A stretch of 64,000 nucleotides of DNA from Pseudomonas azotoformans. Lineage in GTDB: Bacteria; Pseudomonadota; Gammaproteobacteria; Pseudomonadales; Pseudomonadaceae. Positions 28,631-36,843 of the stretch are shown in pieces (position 1 is the stretch's first letter; each line of letters opens with the position of its first letter). The notes beneath the pieces were generated by a model. The model did not search any database and was not told the origin of the DNA. It saw only the letters and a program-made list of their open reading frames with translations. The stretch is taken from positions 2,170,001-2,234,000 of the forward strand of contig NZ_CP014546.1 in the NCBI RefSeq assembly GCF_001579805.1. Direction: 5' to 3'. The position numbers were made by a program, and so were the translations under genes.

Positions 28631-30738
28631 CAGAAGCTGTAGTCCGCGGTCACGAAGAATGAGCGTGGCTCGCCGAGGATCCACTGTTGCCCGTCGTTGT
28701 ACTGGCTGACGGCATAGGTGCGGTCGAACAGGTTATTCAGTTGCAGGCCCAGGGTGGTGTTGCGCATGGCTTGCCACGACACGCTGGCGTCGACCACGGT
28801 GTAGCTCGGCAGCTCGTTCTGGTTGGCCATGTCGGCATATCGGGCATCGACATAACGCACACCGGCACCGGCGCGGATGTCGTCGGTCACGGCTTTGCTC
28901 AGCCACAAGTTGGCGGTACGGCGTGGCACGTCCACCGGGCGGTTGCCGTCGCGCGAGACTTGCACGCCGTTGACGTCCTGGCTGAAGTCGTCGTACTGCG
29001 CATGCACGATGGCGGCGTTGGCTTGCAGGGCCCAGGCGTGAGGCAGTTGCAGGTCGAGGCTGGCTTCCAGGCCTCGGGAGGATTGCTGGCCGACTTGCTG
29101 CTGATGGTCCGGGTCACCCGGAATGTCGGTGAGTAGTTTCTTTTTGACGATGTGATAAGCCGCTAAGGTCCATTCGCCGCGTTGGTCCCAGAAGGCTTGC
29201 TTGATGCCGATCTCGGTCTGCTTGGCGGTGGACAGGTCGAACTGCTGCTGGCTCGGGCTCAGGGAGATCAGGCCACCGACGCCGTCGGTGCTGGTGGAAT
29301 ACTGGCCGTACACCGAGGTGTCGGGCGTGATCGCGTAGACCAGGCCGGCTTTCCAGTTATTGCCGGTGAGGGTTTTGTCGGACTGGCTGCCATCGCGCAG
29401 GCCCTCACGTTCGACGTGGGCGTAGTCGCGGCGAAGGCCGGTGATCAGCGACAGTTGGTCGGTGAGTTGCAGACGGTTTTCGGCGAAGCCGGCGACGGTT
29501 TTGGTGGTGGTGGAGAACAGCGGCAGGAACGCGCTGTTGCTTGCAAACTGCCCCGGTTCCGGGTGGTTGACGTCGATGGGCTGGCCATCGCTGAAGGTGT
29601 CTGTGAACGGTGAATTACTGGCCAGGCGAAAGCGAATCCGGTTGTACTCCACGCCAGTCACGGTCTGGCTGTCGAGGCCGAACAGCGTGTGCTTGAAGGT
29701 GAAGGTCTGGCGGTCGCCCACCTGCTCCTGATTGTGCTTGATGCCGAAGTTGCCGCTGCGTGTGAGCTGGCCGTTGGTGAAGTTGTAGTTCTCGGCGTTC
29801 TGCCAGCGGCGCTGGTTTTTCAGGTAGTACAGCTCGTTGGTGGCGCTGACACTGTCGTTGAGCTGCCATTCGCTGGTCAGGCGCGTCCATTGGTCGTTGT
29901 AGTGCTGGGTATCGTTGTTGACGTTGTAATTCTTGTCGCGCAGGCCCTTGTGCAATTGGCCGTTGATCAACGGCGTACCGAAGTAGTTCTGCGGGCGCTG
30001 GTCGCCGTAGTCGCTGGCCAGGGTAAAGCTCAGGTTGTCCGCCGCCTGCCAGCGCAGGGCGCCGCTGACGAAGTCGCTGCTGGAGTCGCCACGGTCGATG
30101 AAACCGTTGCTGCGCAGGCGATTGAGGTTCAGGCGATAGCTCAGGGTATCGGTCAGTGAGCCGCCGCTGTCCAGGGCTTGCTGCTGGCGATCATAGGAAC
30201 CGTAGCCCAGGCGGATGTGGTTTTCGATCTCGCCTGCAAACGGCTTTTTCGGCACGGTGTTGATCACTGCACCGGTGGCGCCTTCGCCATACAGCACCGA
30301 GGCTGGGCCGCGTAAAACGTCCACGCGCTCTACCGACCAAGTGTCCACCGGGAAGGTCGAGGTACCCATGCCCATGTACATGCGGTTGCCGTCGTACAGC
30401 TGCATCACCGAACCCTGGCCGGTAAAACCACGGGCCGACAACGAGGTGCCGCCATCGCCCGGCGTGCCGGTGCGGCTGATGCCGGTGGCGCGGGAGATTG
30501 CGTCCTGCACACTGGCATCGCCGCGTTCGCGGATCTGCGCGCCGGTCTGGCTTTCGACGCTGCCAGGGGTTTGCAGCGACGTGAGGTTCAAGCGCGAGCC
30601 GGCGGTGGTCGGGGTCTTGAGGTCGACGCGTTCGTCATCCAACGCGGGCGCGGTGACGGGGCTGGCGGGCAGGGTCAGGGCTTGGGCACTGTTATGCAGG
30701 GCGAGCAGGCACAGCCCGGACGCAAGGTACTTGTTCAT
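28630..30738 (-). CDS. TonB-dependent siderophore/metallophore receptor
   Basis: The 702-residue outer-membrane receptor has a signal peptide (LCLLALHNSAQA). Its plug domain (about 55-170) contains QDAISRATGISRTGTPGDGG, LRGPASVLYGEGATGAVINTV and VERVDV, and a 22-strand barrel ends in FFVTADYSF with the terminal aromatic needed for assembly. It heads the receptor-ATPase-binding protein-permease operon. The ligand is unknown. The upstream palindrome looks more like a Zur than a Fur site, favouring a zinc-chelate over a ferric siderophore. Confidence 0.92.
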   Translation of the reverse strand: MNKYLASGLCLLALHNSAQALTLPASPVTAPALDDERVDLKTPTTAGSRLNLTSLQTPGSVESQTGAQIRERGDASVQDAISRATGISRTGTPGDGGTSLSARGFTGQGSVMQLYDGNRMYMGMGTSTFPVDTWSVERVDVLRGPASVLYGEGATGAVINTVPKKPFAGEIENHIRLGYGSYDRQQQALDSGGSLTDTLSYRLNLNRLRSNGFIDRGDSSSDFVSGALRWQAADNLSFTLASDYGDQRPQNYFGTPLINGQLHKGLRDKNYNVNNDTQHYNDQWTRLTSEWQLNDSVSATNELYYLKNQRRWQNAENYNFTNGQLTRSGNFGIKHNQEQVGDRQTFTFKHTLFGLDSQTVTGVEYNRIRFRLASNSPFTDTFSDGQPIDVNHPEPGQFASNSAFLPLFSTTTKTVAGFAENRLQLTDQLSLITGLRRDYAHVEREGLRDGSQSDKTLTGNNWKAGLVYAITPDTSVYGQYSTSTDGVGGLISLSPSQQQFDLSTAKQTEIGIKQAFWDQRGEWTLAAYHIVKKKLLTDIPGDPDHQQQVGQQSSRGLEASLDLQLPHAWALQANAAIVHAQYDDFSQDVNGVQVSRDGNRPVDVPRRTANLWLSKAVTDDIRAGAGVRYVDARYADMANQNELPSYTVVDASVSWQAMRNTTLGLQLNNLFDRTYAVSQYNDGQQWILGEPRSFFVTADYSF

Positions 30739-30801
30739 CGGTCGATCAGTCTTCTAGGAGGAGTACTCGCCGCAGGGCGCGGCGAGCAACGATAACGCAG
30801 A

Positions 30802-30822
30802 AAGTGTTATAAGTTAACACTT
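30802..30822 (-). promoter_or_regulatory. Zur-like operator upstream of the TonB/ABC operon
   Basis: AAGTGTTA and TAACACTT flank a 5-base spacer (perfect 8-base arms). On the transcribed strand it contains TATAAC, a -10 candidate. The pattern resembles the Zur box (TGTTATA-N-TATAACA) and not the Fur box (GATAATGATAATCATTATC). A GC hairpin (30829-30849, TGCGCGG/CCGCGCA) lies just upstream and may mark the end of the preceding PepSY transcript. Confidence 0.5.
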
Positions 30823-30888
30823 ATTCGCTGCGCGGCCAAAGTCCGCGCAAGGCTACAGAAAGGCTCTGCGCCGGGCATCTCGCCTGTT

Positions 30889-32271
30889 TCATGCAGAACC
30901 TGAGGCGGATTCACGTTGCGCAAAAAAGCGTGAAAGCACCAGGCGGTCCAATGCCCACACCAGGATCAACGAGGCACCCACCAGCGGAAAAATGATCGCC
31001 AGGGCGAGCATGATCACCATCGCGGTTTTCCACTTCGGCAGGTCATGGCGCAGCGGCGGAACGCCCAGCCCGCCATGAGGCCGACGCTTCCACCAGATCA
31101 CCACGCCACTGACGGCGCTGAGCAAAATCATCAGGCAGATCAGCAGCACGATCAGCTGATTGACCCAGCCGAACATCTTGCCTTCGTGCAGCATCACGCC
31201 GGTCTCGGTGGCCCGCGCGACCAGGTTGTAATGTTCCCAACGCACATCGGCCAGCACCTTGCCGGTGTATTGGTCCACGTGCAGGGTGGCGTCATTGCGT
31301 GGGTCGTTGGCGAACACCGCGACGGTGAATACACCTTCGGCGGTGGTGGGGAAGGTGATGCTGTAGCCGGGCTCGACGTGACGTGCATTGGCCAGGTCGA
31401 CCACCTGCTGCAAGCGCAAGGTGGGCGCCGCCGGACCCGAGTGCATGGCGCCGTGGTTCATGTGTTCGGCGTGGTCGCCGGACATCGGCATCGGCGTGTT
31501 TTCCATGGCCCAGGGCACGGTCTGTTGGCTGGCGGTATTGAGGACGCGCGCCTGCTGATCGGACTGCGGCACGTTGTTCCACATTGCCGCCGGAAAGGTG
31601 TTCCACAAATCAGCGTATTGCTTGCCCCAGAAACCGGTCCAGGTCATGCCGCTGAGTAACATCACCAGCAGCAATGACGCGCCCCAGAAACCGGTGACTG
31701 CGTGCATATCGCGCCAGAACACCCGGCCACGACTGTTGACGCGAGGCCATAGAACACCCGCCGAGGACTTGCCGCGCGGCCACCACAGGTACAGGCCCGA
31801 CACCACCAGCATCACACCCCAACCGGCGGCGAGTTCCACCAGGCGATCACCGACGGTGCCGATCATCAGCTCGCCGTGCAGGGCGCGGGCGATGGCTTGC
31901 AGGTTGTATTTCGAGTCCTGCTCGCCGAGGACCGTGCCGCGATAGGGATCGACGAACACGTTCACTTCGCGGCCTCCGTTGTGCATCACGAATTGTGCAC
32001 TGCTGGTGGCGTCGGCCGGGGGCAGGTATTTGCTGATCGCAGCGTTAGGGTAAGCAGCTTTGGCGCGCTGCAGTTGCTCGTCGGCGCTCAGGGCGTGCTC
32101 GGCGGTTTGGACCTTGAGCAGTTCGCCGTACATCAGCGGGTCGAGTTGGGGTTTGAACAGGTAGATGATGCCGGTCAGTGCCAGCAGCACCATGAAAGGG
32201 GCGACGAACAGGCCGGCGTAGAAGTGCCAGCGCCAGGCCAGGTTGTAGAAGGAAATCTTTTGAGTGCTCAT
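30889..32271 (-). CDS. PepSY-associated membrane protein, copper-linked
   Basis: The 460-residue inner-membrane protein has four main helices (near residues 18-38, 145-165, 195-215 and 370-400, plus a C-terminal one). PepSY-type periplasmic segments lie between them (FVDPYRGTVLGEQD; LHVDQYTGKVLADVRWEHY). A Met/His-rich stretch, MPMSGDHAEHMNHGAMH (about 275-291), is a likely copper-binding site. It is the last gene of the copper operon, 43 bases after oprC. Related proteins act as inner-membrane metal or siderophore reductases or in copper import; the exact role is not established. Confidence 0.85.
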   Translation of the reverse strand: MSTQKISFYNLAWRWHFYAGLFVAPFMVLLALTGIIYLFKPQLDPLMYGELLKVQTAEHALSADEQLQRAKAAYPNAAISKYLPPADATSSAQFVMHNGGREVNVFVDPYRGTVLGEQDSKYNLQAIARALHGELMIGTVGDRLVELAAGWGVMLVVSGLYLWWPRGKSSAGVLWPRVNSRGRVFWRDMHAVTGFWGASLLLVMLLSGMTWTGFWGKQYADLWNTFPAAMWNNVPQSDQQARVLNTASQQTVPWAMENTPMPMSGDHAEHMNHGAMHSGPAAPTLRLQQVVDLANARHVEPGYSITFPTTAEGVFTVAVFANDPRNDATLHVDQYTGKVLADVRWEHYNLVARATETGVMLHEGKMFGWVNQLIVLLICLMILLSAVSGVVIWWKRRPHGGLGVPPLRHDLPKWKTAMVIMLALAIIFPLVGASLILVWALDRLVLSRFFAQRESASGSA

Positions 32272-32314
32272 CGGGGGCTCCGCAAGGCATTAATTTTTTA
32301 TGTCCGTGATGCTT

Positions 32315-34375
32315 TTAGAAGCTCATATCGACTTTGGTCCAGAGCGTGCGCCCCGGCTCCTTGATGGCCTGCGGGTCACTGGCCGGGTAGCCGAACCCGG
32401 CGTTGCCGGCCAGGTTCAAGTGCTCGGCGTAGGCCTTGCCGAACAGGTTGTCGACGCCGGTGCTGACCTTGAAGTGTTTGTTGATGCGATACGCCGCGTT
32501 CAGCGAGAACACGCCAAAACCGCCGCTCTTATCGAAGTCCTTGCCGACCACGTTGCCCTTGTTCGGGTCGATGCGGTTTTGTGCGGCGACCACACGCCAC
32601 AGCGCGCCGGCACTCCAGTCATCTTCGCTGTAGGTGAGGCCCAGGCGTGCATCCAGTGGCGGCATTTGTGGCAGCGCCTTGCCGTCGCTGCTGTTCTTGC
32701 CCCAGGCGTAGGCGAGGGTGGCGTCGGTTTTCCAGTGGCGCGTCAGTTTGTACGCCGCGCCCAATTCGCCGCCCATGATGCGCGCGTCGACGTTACGGGC
32801 CTGGGAGGTGGTGCCCATCATGCCGGGGCGGTAGTCGAACAGGATGAAGTCCTGCACCCGACCGACGTAACCCGAAGCCCAGGCTTCAAGGTCTTCAGCT
32901 TTGTATTGCGCGCCGAAATCGAGTTGGGTGGTCTTCTCTGGCTTCACGCCGTCGAAGGCATTCACTGAACCGCTCGCGCCGGTGTTGGGCGAAAACAGCT
33001 CCCAGTAATCGGGGAAACGCTCCGAGTGGCCCAGGCCTGCATAGAGGGTGGTGGGGCTGTCGGCCAGGTCGTGTTCATAGCGCACGAAGCCGGAAGGCAA
33101 GGTGTCGGCGCGAGTGTTGTCGGCGGTCGGGTTGGGCCGCGTCATCATGCCGGAGCCGGTGCTTTGCCGGAAGTCCTTGGCCGAGGCGCGGTCCAGACGC
33201 GCACCGGTGATCAGCCGCTCGCGGTCGGCGGCGTACCAGGTGAGTTCGCCGAACACGCCGTAGTTATGGAAGTTGGCGTCCTTGACCCGTGGCAGGTCCT
33301 TGTAGGTGTCGATGCCCATGCTGCTGCGCTGGCGATGTTCGTTGGTCTGCGCATCCAGGCCGCTGATCAACTGCACATCGGCCCAGCGCCAGGTGGCCTT
33401 GATCCGCGCGCCGAGGGTGCGGCGATCAACGTTGGACGCCATCGGCCCGGCCATCATCCCGGTGCCGGAGGGCGTGCGCAGACTGTAGTTGTCCATCACG
33501 TGGTCGGCGTAGTTGTAGTAGACCTGGGCTTCGACCTTATCCAGCACGTCGCCGATATTGGATTTTTCGAAACGCAGCCCCAGGCTTTCCCGCAGGAATT
33601 GCGAGCCATCCATGCCGCGTCCGGCGTAGCGCGCTTCGCCATCGCCCCGGCCGGCAGTGAGTTCCAGCAGGGTGTCGGCGTCGGGGGTGAAACCGACAGC
33701 GACGTCGCCGTTCCATTTGTCGTAGCGCGAGGCGACGGTGTCGTTGTTGCCGTCCTTGTAGTCATCGGCATGGGCCTGGTTGCCGATCACCCGTACATAG
33801 CCCAGTGGGCCACCGGCCGCCGCGTCGATGACTTTGTCAAAGCGCCCGTTGGAACCGGCCAGCACGCTGGCGTTGAGTCGCGTGCCCAGCTCGCCGAATT
33901 GCTCAGGCTCACGCTCGAACAGCACGGTGCCAGCCGACGCTCCAGGGCCCCAGAGCACGGTCTGCGGGCCTTTGATGACGGTGAGCTTGTCGTAGGTTTC
34001 CGGTGAGATGTACGAAGTGGGCGCGTCCATGCGGCCGGGGCAGGCGCCGAGCATCATGCTGCCGTTGGTGAGGATGTTCAGGCGCGAGCCAAACATGCCA
34101 CGCAGCACCGGGTCGCCATTGGTGCCGCCGTTGCGCACCAGGGCGAAGCCGGGGATGGTCTTGAGGTAGTCGCCGCCATCGCTGGCAGGCACCGGTTGGC
34201 GCGGGTCTTTCGGGTTGGTGATCACGGTCAGCGGTGAGCTGGGGGCGATCGCCGTGATGACGGTGGGGCTCAGTTCATTTTCGTCGGCGTGAGCTACCGG
34301 GGCCAGCAGTGCGCCGCACAGAACGGCGAACACGGGAGTACATCCCAAACGGGTGTCAGCAGAAAACCTGGACAT
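32315..34375 (-). CDS. oprC: TonB-dependent copper receptor OprC
   Basis: The 686-residue outer-membrane receptor has a signal peptide (FAVLCGALLAPVAHA). Its plug domain contains DGGDYLKTIPGFALVRNGG, LRGMFGSRLNIL and the OprC-specific LGACPGRMDAP, whose cysteine and methionine (CxxxM) bind copper in the P. aeruginosa protein. Barrel strands end in TLWTKVDMSF. It imports copper across the outer membrane using TonB. The start at 34375 was chosen because GGA lies eight bases upstream and the frame above begins with a TTG. It lies within a five-gene copper operon. Confidence 0.93.
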   Translation of the reverse strand: MSRFSADTRLGCTPVFAVLCGALLAPVAHADENELSPTVITAIAPSSPLTVITNPKDPRQPVPASDGGDYLKTIPGFALVRNGGTNGDPVLRGMFGSRLNILTNGSMMLGACPGRMDAPTSYISPETYDKLTVIKGPQTVLWGPGASAGTVLFEREPEQFGELGTRLNASVLAGSNGRFDKVIDAAAGGPLGYVRVIGNQAHADDYKDGNNDTVASRYDKWNGDVAVGFTPDADTLLELTAGRGDGEARYAGRGMDGSQFLRESLGLRFEKSNIGDVLDKVEAQVYYNYADHVMDNYSLRTPSGTGMMAGPMASNVDRRTLGARIKATWRWADVQLISGLDAQTNEHRQRSSMGIDTYKDLPRVKDANFHNYGVFGELTWYAADRERLITGARLDRASAKDFRQSTGSGMMTRPNPTADNTRADTLPSGFVRYEHDLADSPTTLYAGLGHSERFPDYWELFSPNTGASGSVNAFDGVKPEKTTQLDFGAQYKAEDLEAWASGYVGRVQDFILFDYRPGMMGTTSQARNVDARIMGGELGAAYKLTRHWKTDATLAYAWGKNSSDGKALPQMPPLDARLGLTYSEDDWSAGALWRVVAAQNRIDPNKGNVVGKDFDKSGGFGVFSLNAAYRINKHFKVSTGVDNLFGKAYAEHLNLAGNAGFGYPASDPQAIKEPGRTLWTKVDMSF

Positions 34376-34468
34376 GACAAATTCCATCAATCAATCGTAA
34401 ACAACACGGCCAGCAGCCTGCGGCTGTCTGTCTAAAGTCGGCCGGGGTGAAGTAACGCTGTGAAGTGC

Positions 34469-34858
34469 TTACGAAACGATGGGCGGCGCGCGGCTGCGGG
34501 CGCCGGGGAAGATGCTCTGCCGGGCATGGCCCAGGCGCGTGGCGGGGGTGAGGGCGTTGGCGGGTGGCGGACTGCTCAGGGTGAAGGTTGAAACGCCGCC
34601 GGGCAGGGCGGGGCAGCTGTAGAGCAGGTCGCAATAGCCGCACTTGGACCAGAGGGCGTGGTGTTCGTCAGGGGCTTTTGGATGATGGGAGTCGCCGTGG
34701 TCCATCGGCATGTCCATCGACATACCGGCGTGATGATCCATCGGCATCGCTTGGGAAATCAGCGGACCGATAAAGATCATCAGCATGGCAAACAGGCTGA
34801 TCCAACCGCCGCGCCTTACGCGGGCGTGCGGGGAGAGCCTGGCGCGAGGGGCGCCCAT
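34469..34858 (-). CDS. DUF2946 family copper-associated protein (upstream of oprC)
   Basis: The 129-residue protein has an N-terminal hydrophobic segment (ISLFAMLMIFIGPLISQA) followed by a Met/His-rich region (MPMDHHAGMSMDMPMDHGDSHH, positions about 38-59). It also has the cysteine cluster CGYCDLLYSC typical of DUF2946. These features suggest an exported copper-binding protein. It lies 11 bases after the PCuAC gene and 93 bases before oprC. Confidence 0.82.
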   Translation of the reverse strand: MGAPRARLSPHARVRRGGWISLFAMLMIFIGPLISQAMPMDHHAGMSMDMPMDHGDSHHPKAPDEHHALWSKCGYCDLLYSCPALPGGVSTFTLSSPPPANALTPATRLGHARQSIFPGARSRAPPIVS

Positions 34859-34869
34859 CGAATGTCAGC

Positions 34870-35353
34870 CTATTGCGGGTGCTTGTGCTCGTGGCTGGCC
34901 ATCGGCGGTACTTTCTGCACCGACACGTCCACCTCGACCTTGCCGGCTTTTTCGAAGGTCAGGGTCAGCGGGAATTGCTTGCCGTCGGCCAACAGGCTGC
35001 GGTCTTTGAGGCCGAGCAGCATCACGTGGTAGGCCATCGGCGCGAAGGTCAGGTCACCCTTGGCCGGCACGGCGACGCTGGGCACTTGCTGCATCTTCAT
35101 CAGGTCGCCTTGCATGACGTGTTCGTGCAACTCGGGCCTTGTCCGCCACCGGCGTTTCGACGCTGAGCAGGCGGTCCGGGGATTCGCCGGTGTTATGAAT
35201 CACAAAATAGGCGGCAACAGTCGGCGCATTCGGCGGCAACTCCTGGGACCAGGGTTCGCTGACCACCAGGTCGCCGGCCTTGTAGTCCTCGGCATTGGCA
35301 GCACTGAACACCGGCAGCAACAACGCAGCCAGAAGCAGGGAAGATTTGAGCAT
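34870..35353 (-). pseudogene. PCuAC-type periplasmic copper chaperone, frameshifted
   Basis: The N-terminal half begins at 35353 with a signal peptide (LLLAALLLPVFSAANA) and runs through SEPWSQELPPNAPTVAAYF to VADKA. The rest, ELHEHVMQGDLMKM...MAYHVML...HEHKHPQ, is in the next frame. One extra base in the GGG at 35134-35136 explains the break; with it removed the product is about 160 residues with the full Met/His copper(I) motif (H-V-M, M, then H-V-M). Such chaperones pass copper to cytochrome oxidase assembly or to receptors. Either a true mutation or a sequencing error is possible; surrounding codons look intact. Confidence 0.85.
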
Positions 35354-35400
35354 GGCAGTTCTCCAGAACGGTTCTAAACGCAGTTCACTTGCGAAGAAAA

Positions 35401-35796
35401 TCAGACCGTTGGAGAGGCGCGGGGGTTGAGGCTTGGCCATTGCTGGCGCGGGGTGGGGCTTTGCAGCCGGGCCGGCGGCAGGCTCTGCGAGGTATTGAAT
35501 TGCGTGAGGTACAACTGCGGCACATGCCCCGGCAACGCCACCAATGGCGCCGAGCCCGAGCAACACCAGCAATGTTGCATGGTGGAATGATCGTCCTGCT
35601 GCGGCGCCGGAATCTCCAGCTGGCCCAGGGCGATGGTCTTCAGGCTCGCACCATTTGAGGAACAGAAACTGCCCCACAGCAACTGCTGCACCGGGTCCTG
35701 GGACTGTTGCATCGCGCTGGCCATCGGCATGGCAAAGGCGTTGAACAGCACTGCGAGGCAGGCGATCCAGGCGATTGCAAAGCGTTGACGGGCCAT
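35401..35796 (-). CDS. DUF2946 family protein (first gene of the copper operon)
   Basis: The 131-residue protein has a signal-anchor (IAWIACLAVLFNAFAMPMASA) and the cysteine/histidine cluster STMQHCWCCSGS near residue 80, as in other DUF2946 proteins found beside oprC and PCuAC genes. It is 47 bases upstream of the PCuAC gene. ATG 35796 is preferred over an upstream TTG. Its sequence is only distantly like the second DUF2946 protein at 34469, so the two are ancient paralogues or domain relatives, not a recent duplication. Confidence 0.8.
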   Translation of the reverse strand: MARQRFAIAWIACLAVLFNAFAMPMASAMQQSQDPVQQLLWGSFCSSNGASLKTIALGQLEIPAPQQDDHSTMQHCWCCSGSAPLVALPGHVPQLYLTQFNTSQSLPPARLQSPTPRQQWPSLNPRASPTV

Positions 35797-35818
35797 GGCG
35801 GACAATCCGTAGGGTTAA

Positions 35819-35847
35819 ACGATCAGGGGGGTATTTAGCCTGATCGT
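35819..35847. promoter_or_regulatory. Inverted repeat ahead of the copper operon
   Basis: ACGATCAGG (35819-35827) and CCTGATCGT (35839-35847) form a perfect 9-base inverted repeat with an 11-base spacer, 23 bases before the first copper-operon gene and 44 bases after the antitoxin stop. It could be a terminator of the toxin-antitoxin transcript (weak T-run) or an operator for copper control. It does not look like a CueR site. Confidence 0.45.
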
Positions 35848-35890
35848 GGGGGATAAGTAAAAACAGGGCATGTGGTTTGGTGTCGCAGTG

Positions 35891-36181
35891 CTATCGGATA
35901 GCGGTGGCGTGAAACTTGAGGCCCAACGCTTTCATGACTTTCATGATAGTCGCGAATTCGGGATTACCAGTGGCGGAGAGGGCTTTGTACAGGCTTTCGC
36001 GGCCGAGGCCGGCGTCGCGGGCGATTTGGGTCATGCCCTGGGCGCGGGCGATGTTGTTCAGGGCTGATCGAATCAGCAAGCCGTCGCCGGAGTCCTCTTC
36101 GAAAGAGGCTTCAAGGTACTCGGCCATGTCCTCGGGAGTCTTGAGGTGCTCAGCTATGTCGAAGTCTTTAAATTGAGTCAT
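35891..36181 (-). CDS. Antitoxin of a type II toxin-antitoxin module (HigA-like, HTH)
   Basis: The 96-residue protein starts TQFKDFDIAEHLKTPEDMAEYL and has a helix-turn-helix with MTQIARDAGLGRESLYKALS (about 50-69), then NPEFATIMKVMKALGLKF, the pattern of 'putative addiction module antidote' proteins. It should bind and neutralise the toxin and repress the promoter. Its ATG overlaps the toxin stop (ATGA), giving the toxin-first order typical of HigBA-like pairs. Confidence 0.88.
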   Translation of the reverse strand: MTQFKDFDIAEHLKTPEDMAEYLEASFEEDSGDGLLIRSALNNIARAQGMTQIARDAGLGRESLYKALSATGNPEFATIMKVMKALGLKFHATAIR

Positions 36182-36486
36182 GAGTCATTCCTTATTCCAA
36201 ATTCATCGGCTATTTCTTTAGCGCGCTGGATGTCGCGTTTTTGCGTGGATTTATCGCCACCTATCAACAGCAGGTAAACCACCTCATCAACGCGTGTGAA
36301 GTAAACCCGGTATCCAGGGCCATAGTGGATGCGCATTTCTGATACGCCATTTCCTACGGGTGCACAGTCTCCGAAGTTACCCCTCGTTGCGTTATCCAAT
36401 CTTGTCAACACACGACCGCGGGCTGGCCTGCTGCGTGACGAATCAAGCCACTCTTGAAACTCGTCGGATCTCTTGAATCGAATCAT
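36178..36486 (-). CDS. Toxin of a type II module (RelE/HigB-like, phage Gp49 family)
   Basis: The 102-residue protein contains FQEWLDSSRSRPARGRVLTRLDNA, GNFGDCAPVGNGVSEMRIHYGPGYRVYF and LLLIGGDKSTQKRDIQRAKEIA. These are hallmarks of the 'addiction module killer' family, which are ribosome-dependent or free mRNA endonucleases. The ATG at 36486 gives the standard family length; the longer frame to 36828 runs into repeat DNA. It is followed directly by the antitoxin with an ATGA overlap. Confidence 0.88.
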   Translation of the reverse strand: MIRFKRSDEFQEWLDSSRSRPARGRVLTRLDNATRGNFGDCAPVGNGVSEMRIHYGPGYRVYFTRVDEVVYLLLIGGDKSTQKRDIQRAKEIADEFGIRNDS

Positions 36487-36494
36487 GTTTGATC

Positions 36495-36510
36495 GTATTC
36501 CTTGGGATAC
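36495..36510 (-). promoter_or_regulatory. Imperfect palindrome at the toxin-antitoxin start
   Basis: GTATTCC TT GGGATAC overlaps the AAGGAA ribosome-binding site of the toxin gene. Its position fits an operator for autorepression by the antitoxin, but no footprint can be inferred. Confidence 0.4.
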
Positions 36511-36843
36511 AGAATGGCAAGTTGCGATGCGCTGCAAAAGCAGTGCATCTCCATCGCGGATGCTGGTGCGAGCTCGCGAGCTCGCGAGGAGAGAGGTTAG
36601 GGCGGGGGCTTTTGGCTGAGCCAGCCAGCTGGTTCGAAAGTGTTTGTAGGGGGATTCGGCTTTTATGAGAAGGCCAAATGGTTGGTCATTTTTCGGGTTA
36701 TTTGAACCGAGAGGAATTGCTCGGCGTTGCGCAATTGATTGAGCTGGCGCAATTGCTCGCGAAGGCGGAGTGTCGGCCAATAGATTTGGTGACTGACGCA
36801 CAGCCTTCGCGAGCAAGCCCGCTCCCACAGGGATTTGTGGTGG
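36511..36843. other. Intergenic region with repeats, no gene supported
   Basis: These 333 bases carry an alternating GCGAGCTCGCGAGCTCGCGAG tract near 36570-36595, repeats of GCGCAATTG near 36730-36755, and the REP pair described separately. Frames crossing it look non-coding. Confidence 0.6.
36753..36828. repeat. REP pair downstream of cobK
   Basis: TTGCTCGCGAAGGC (36753-36766) is the exact complement of GCCTTCGCGAGCAA (36803-36816), and the right copy continues as GCCCGCTCCCACAG, the REP core. It sits just after the cobK stop and may end that transcript. Confidence 0.75.

Noticed and set aside
30802..30822. Fur box upstream of the TonB receptor
   Set aside because: The palindrome lacks the GATAAT hexamer pattern; a Zur-like match is closer.
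36570..36595. Small CRISPR-like direct repeat (GCGAGCTC)
   Set aside because: It is a short alternating palindromic tract with no spacers; no CRISPR array or cas genes occur in the window.
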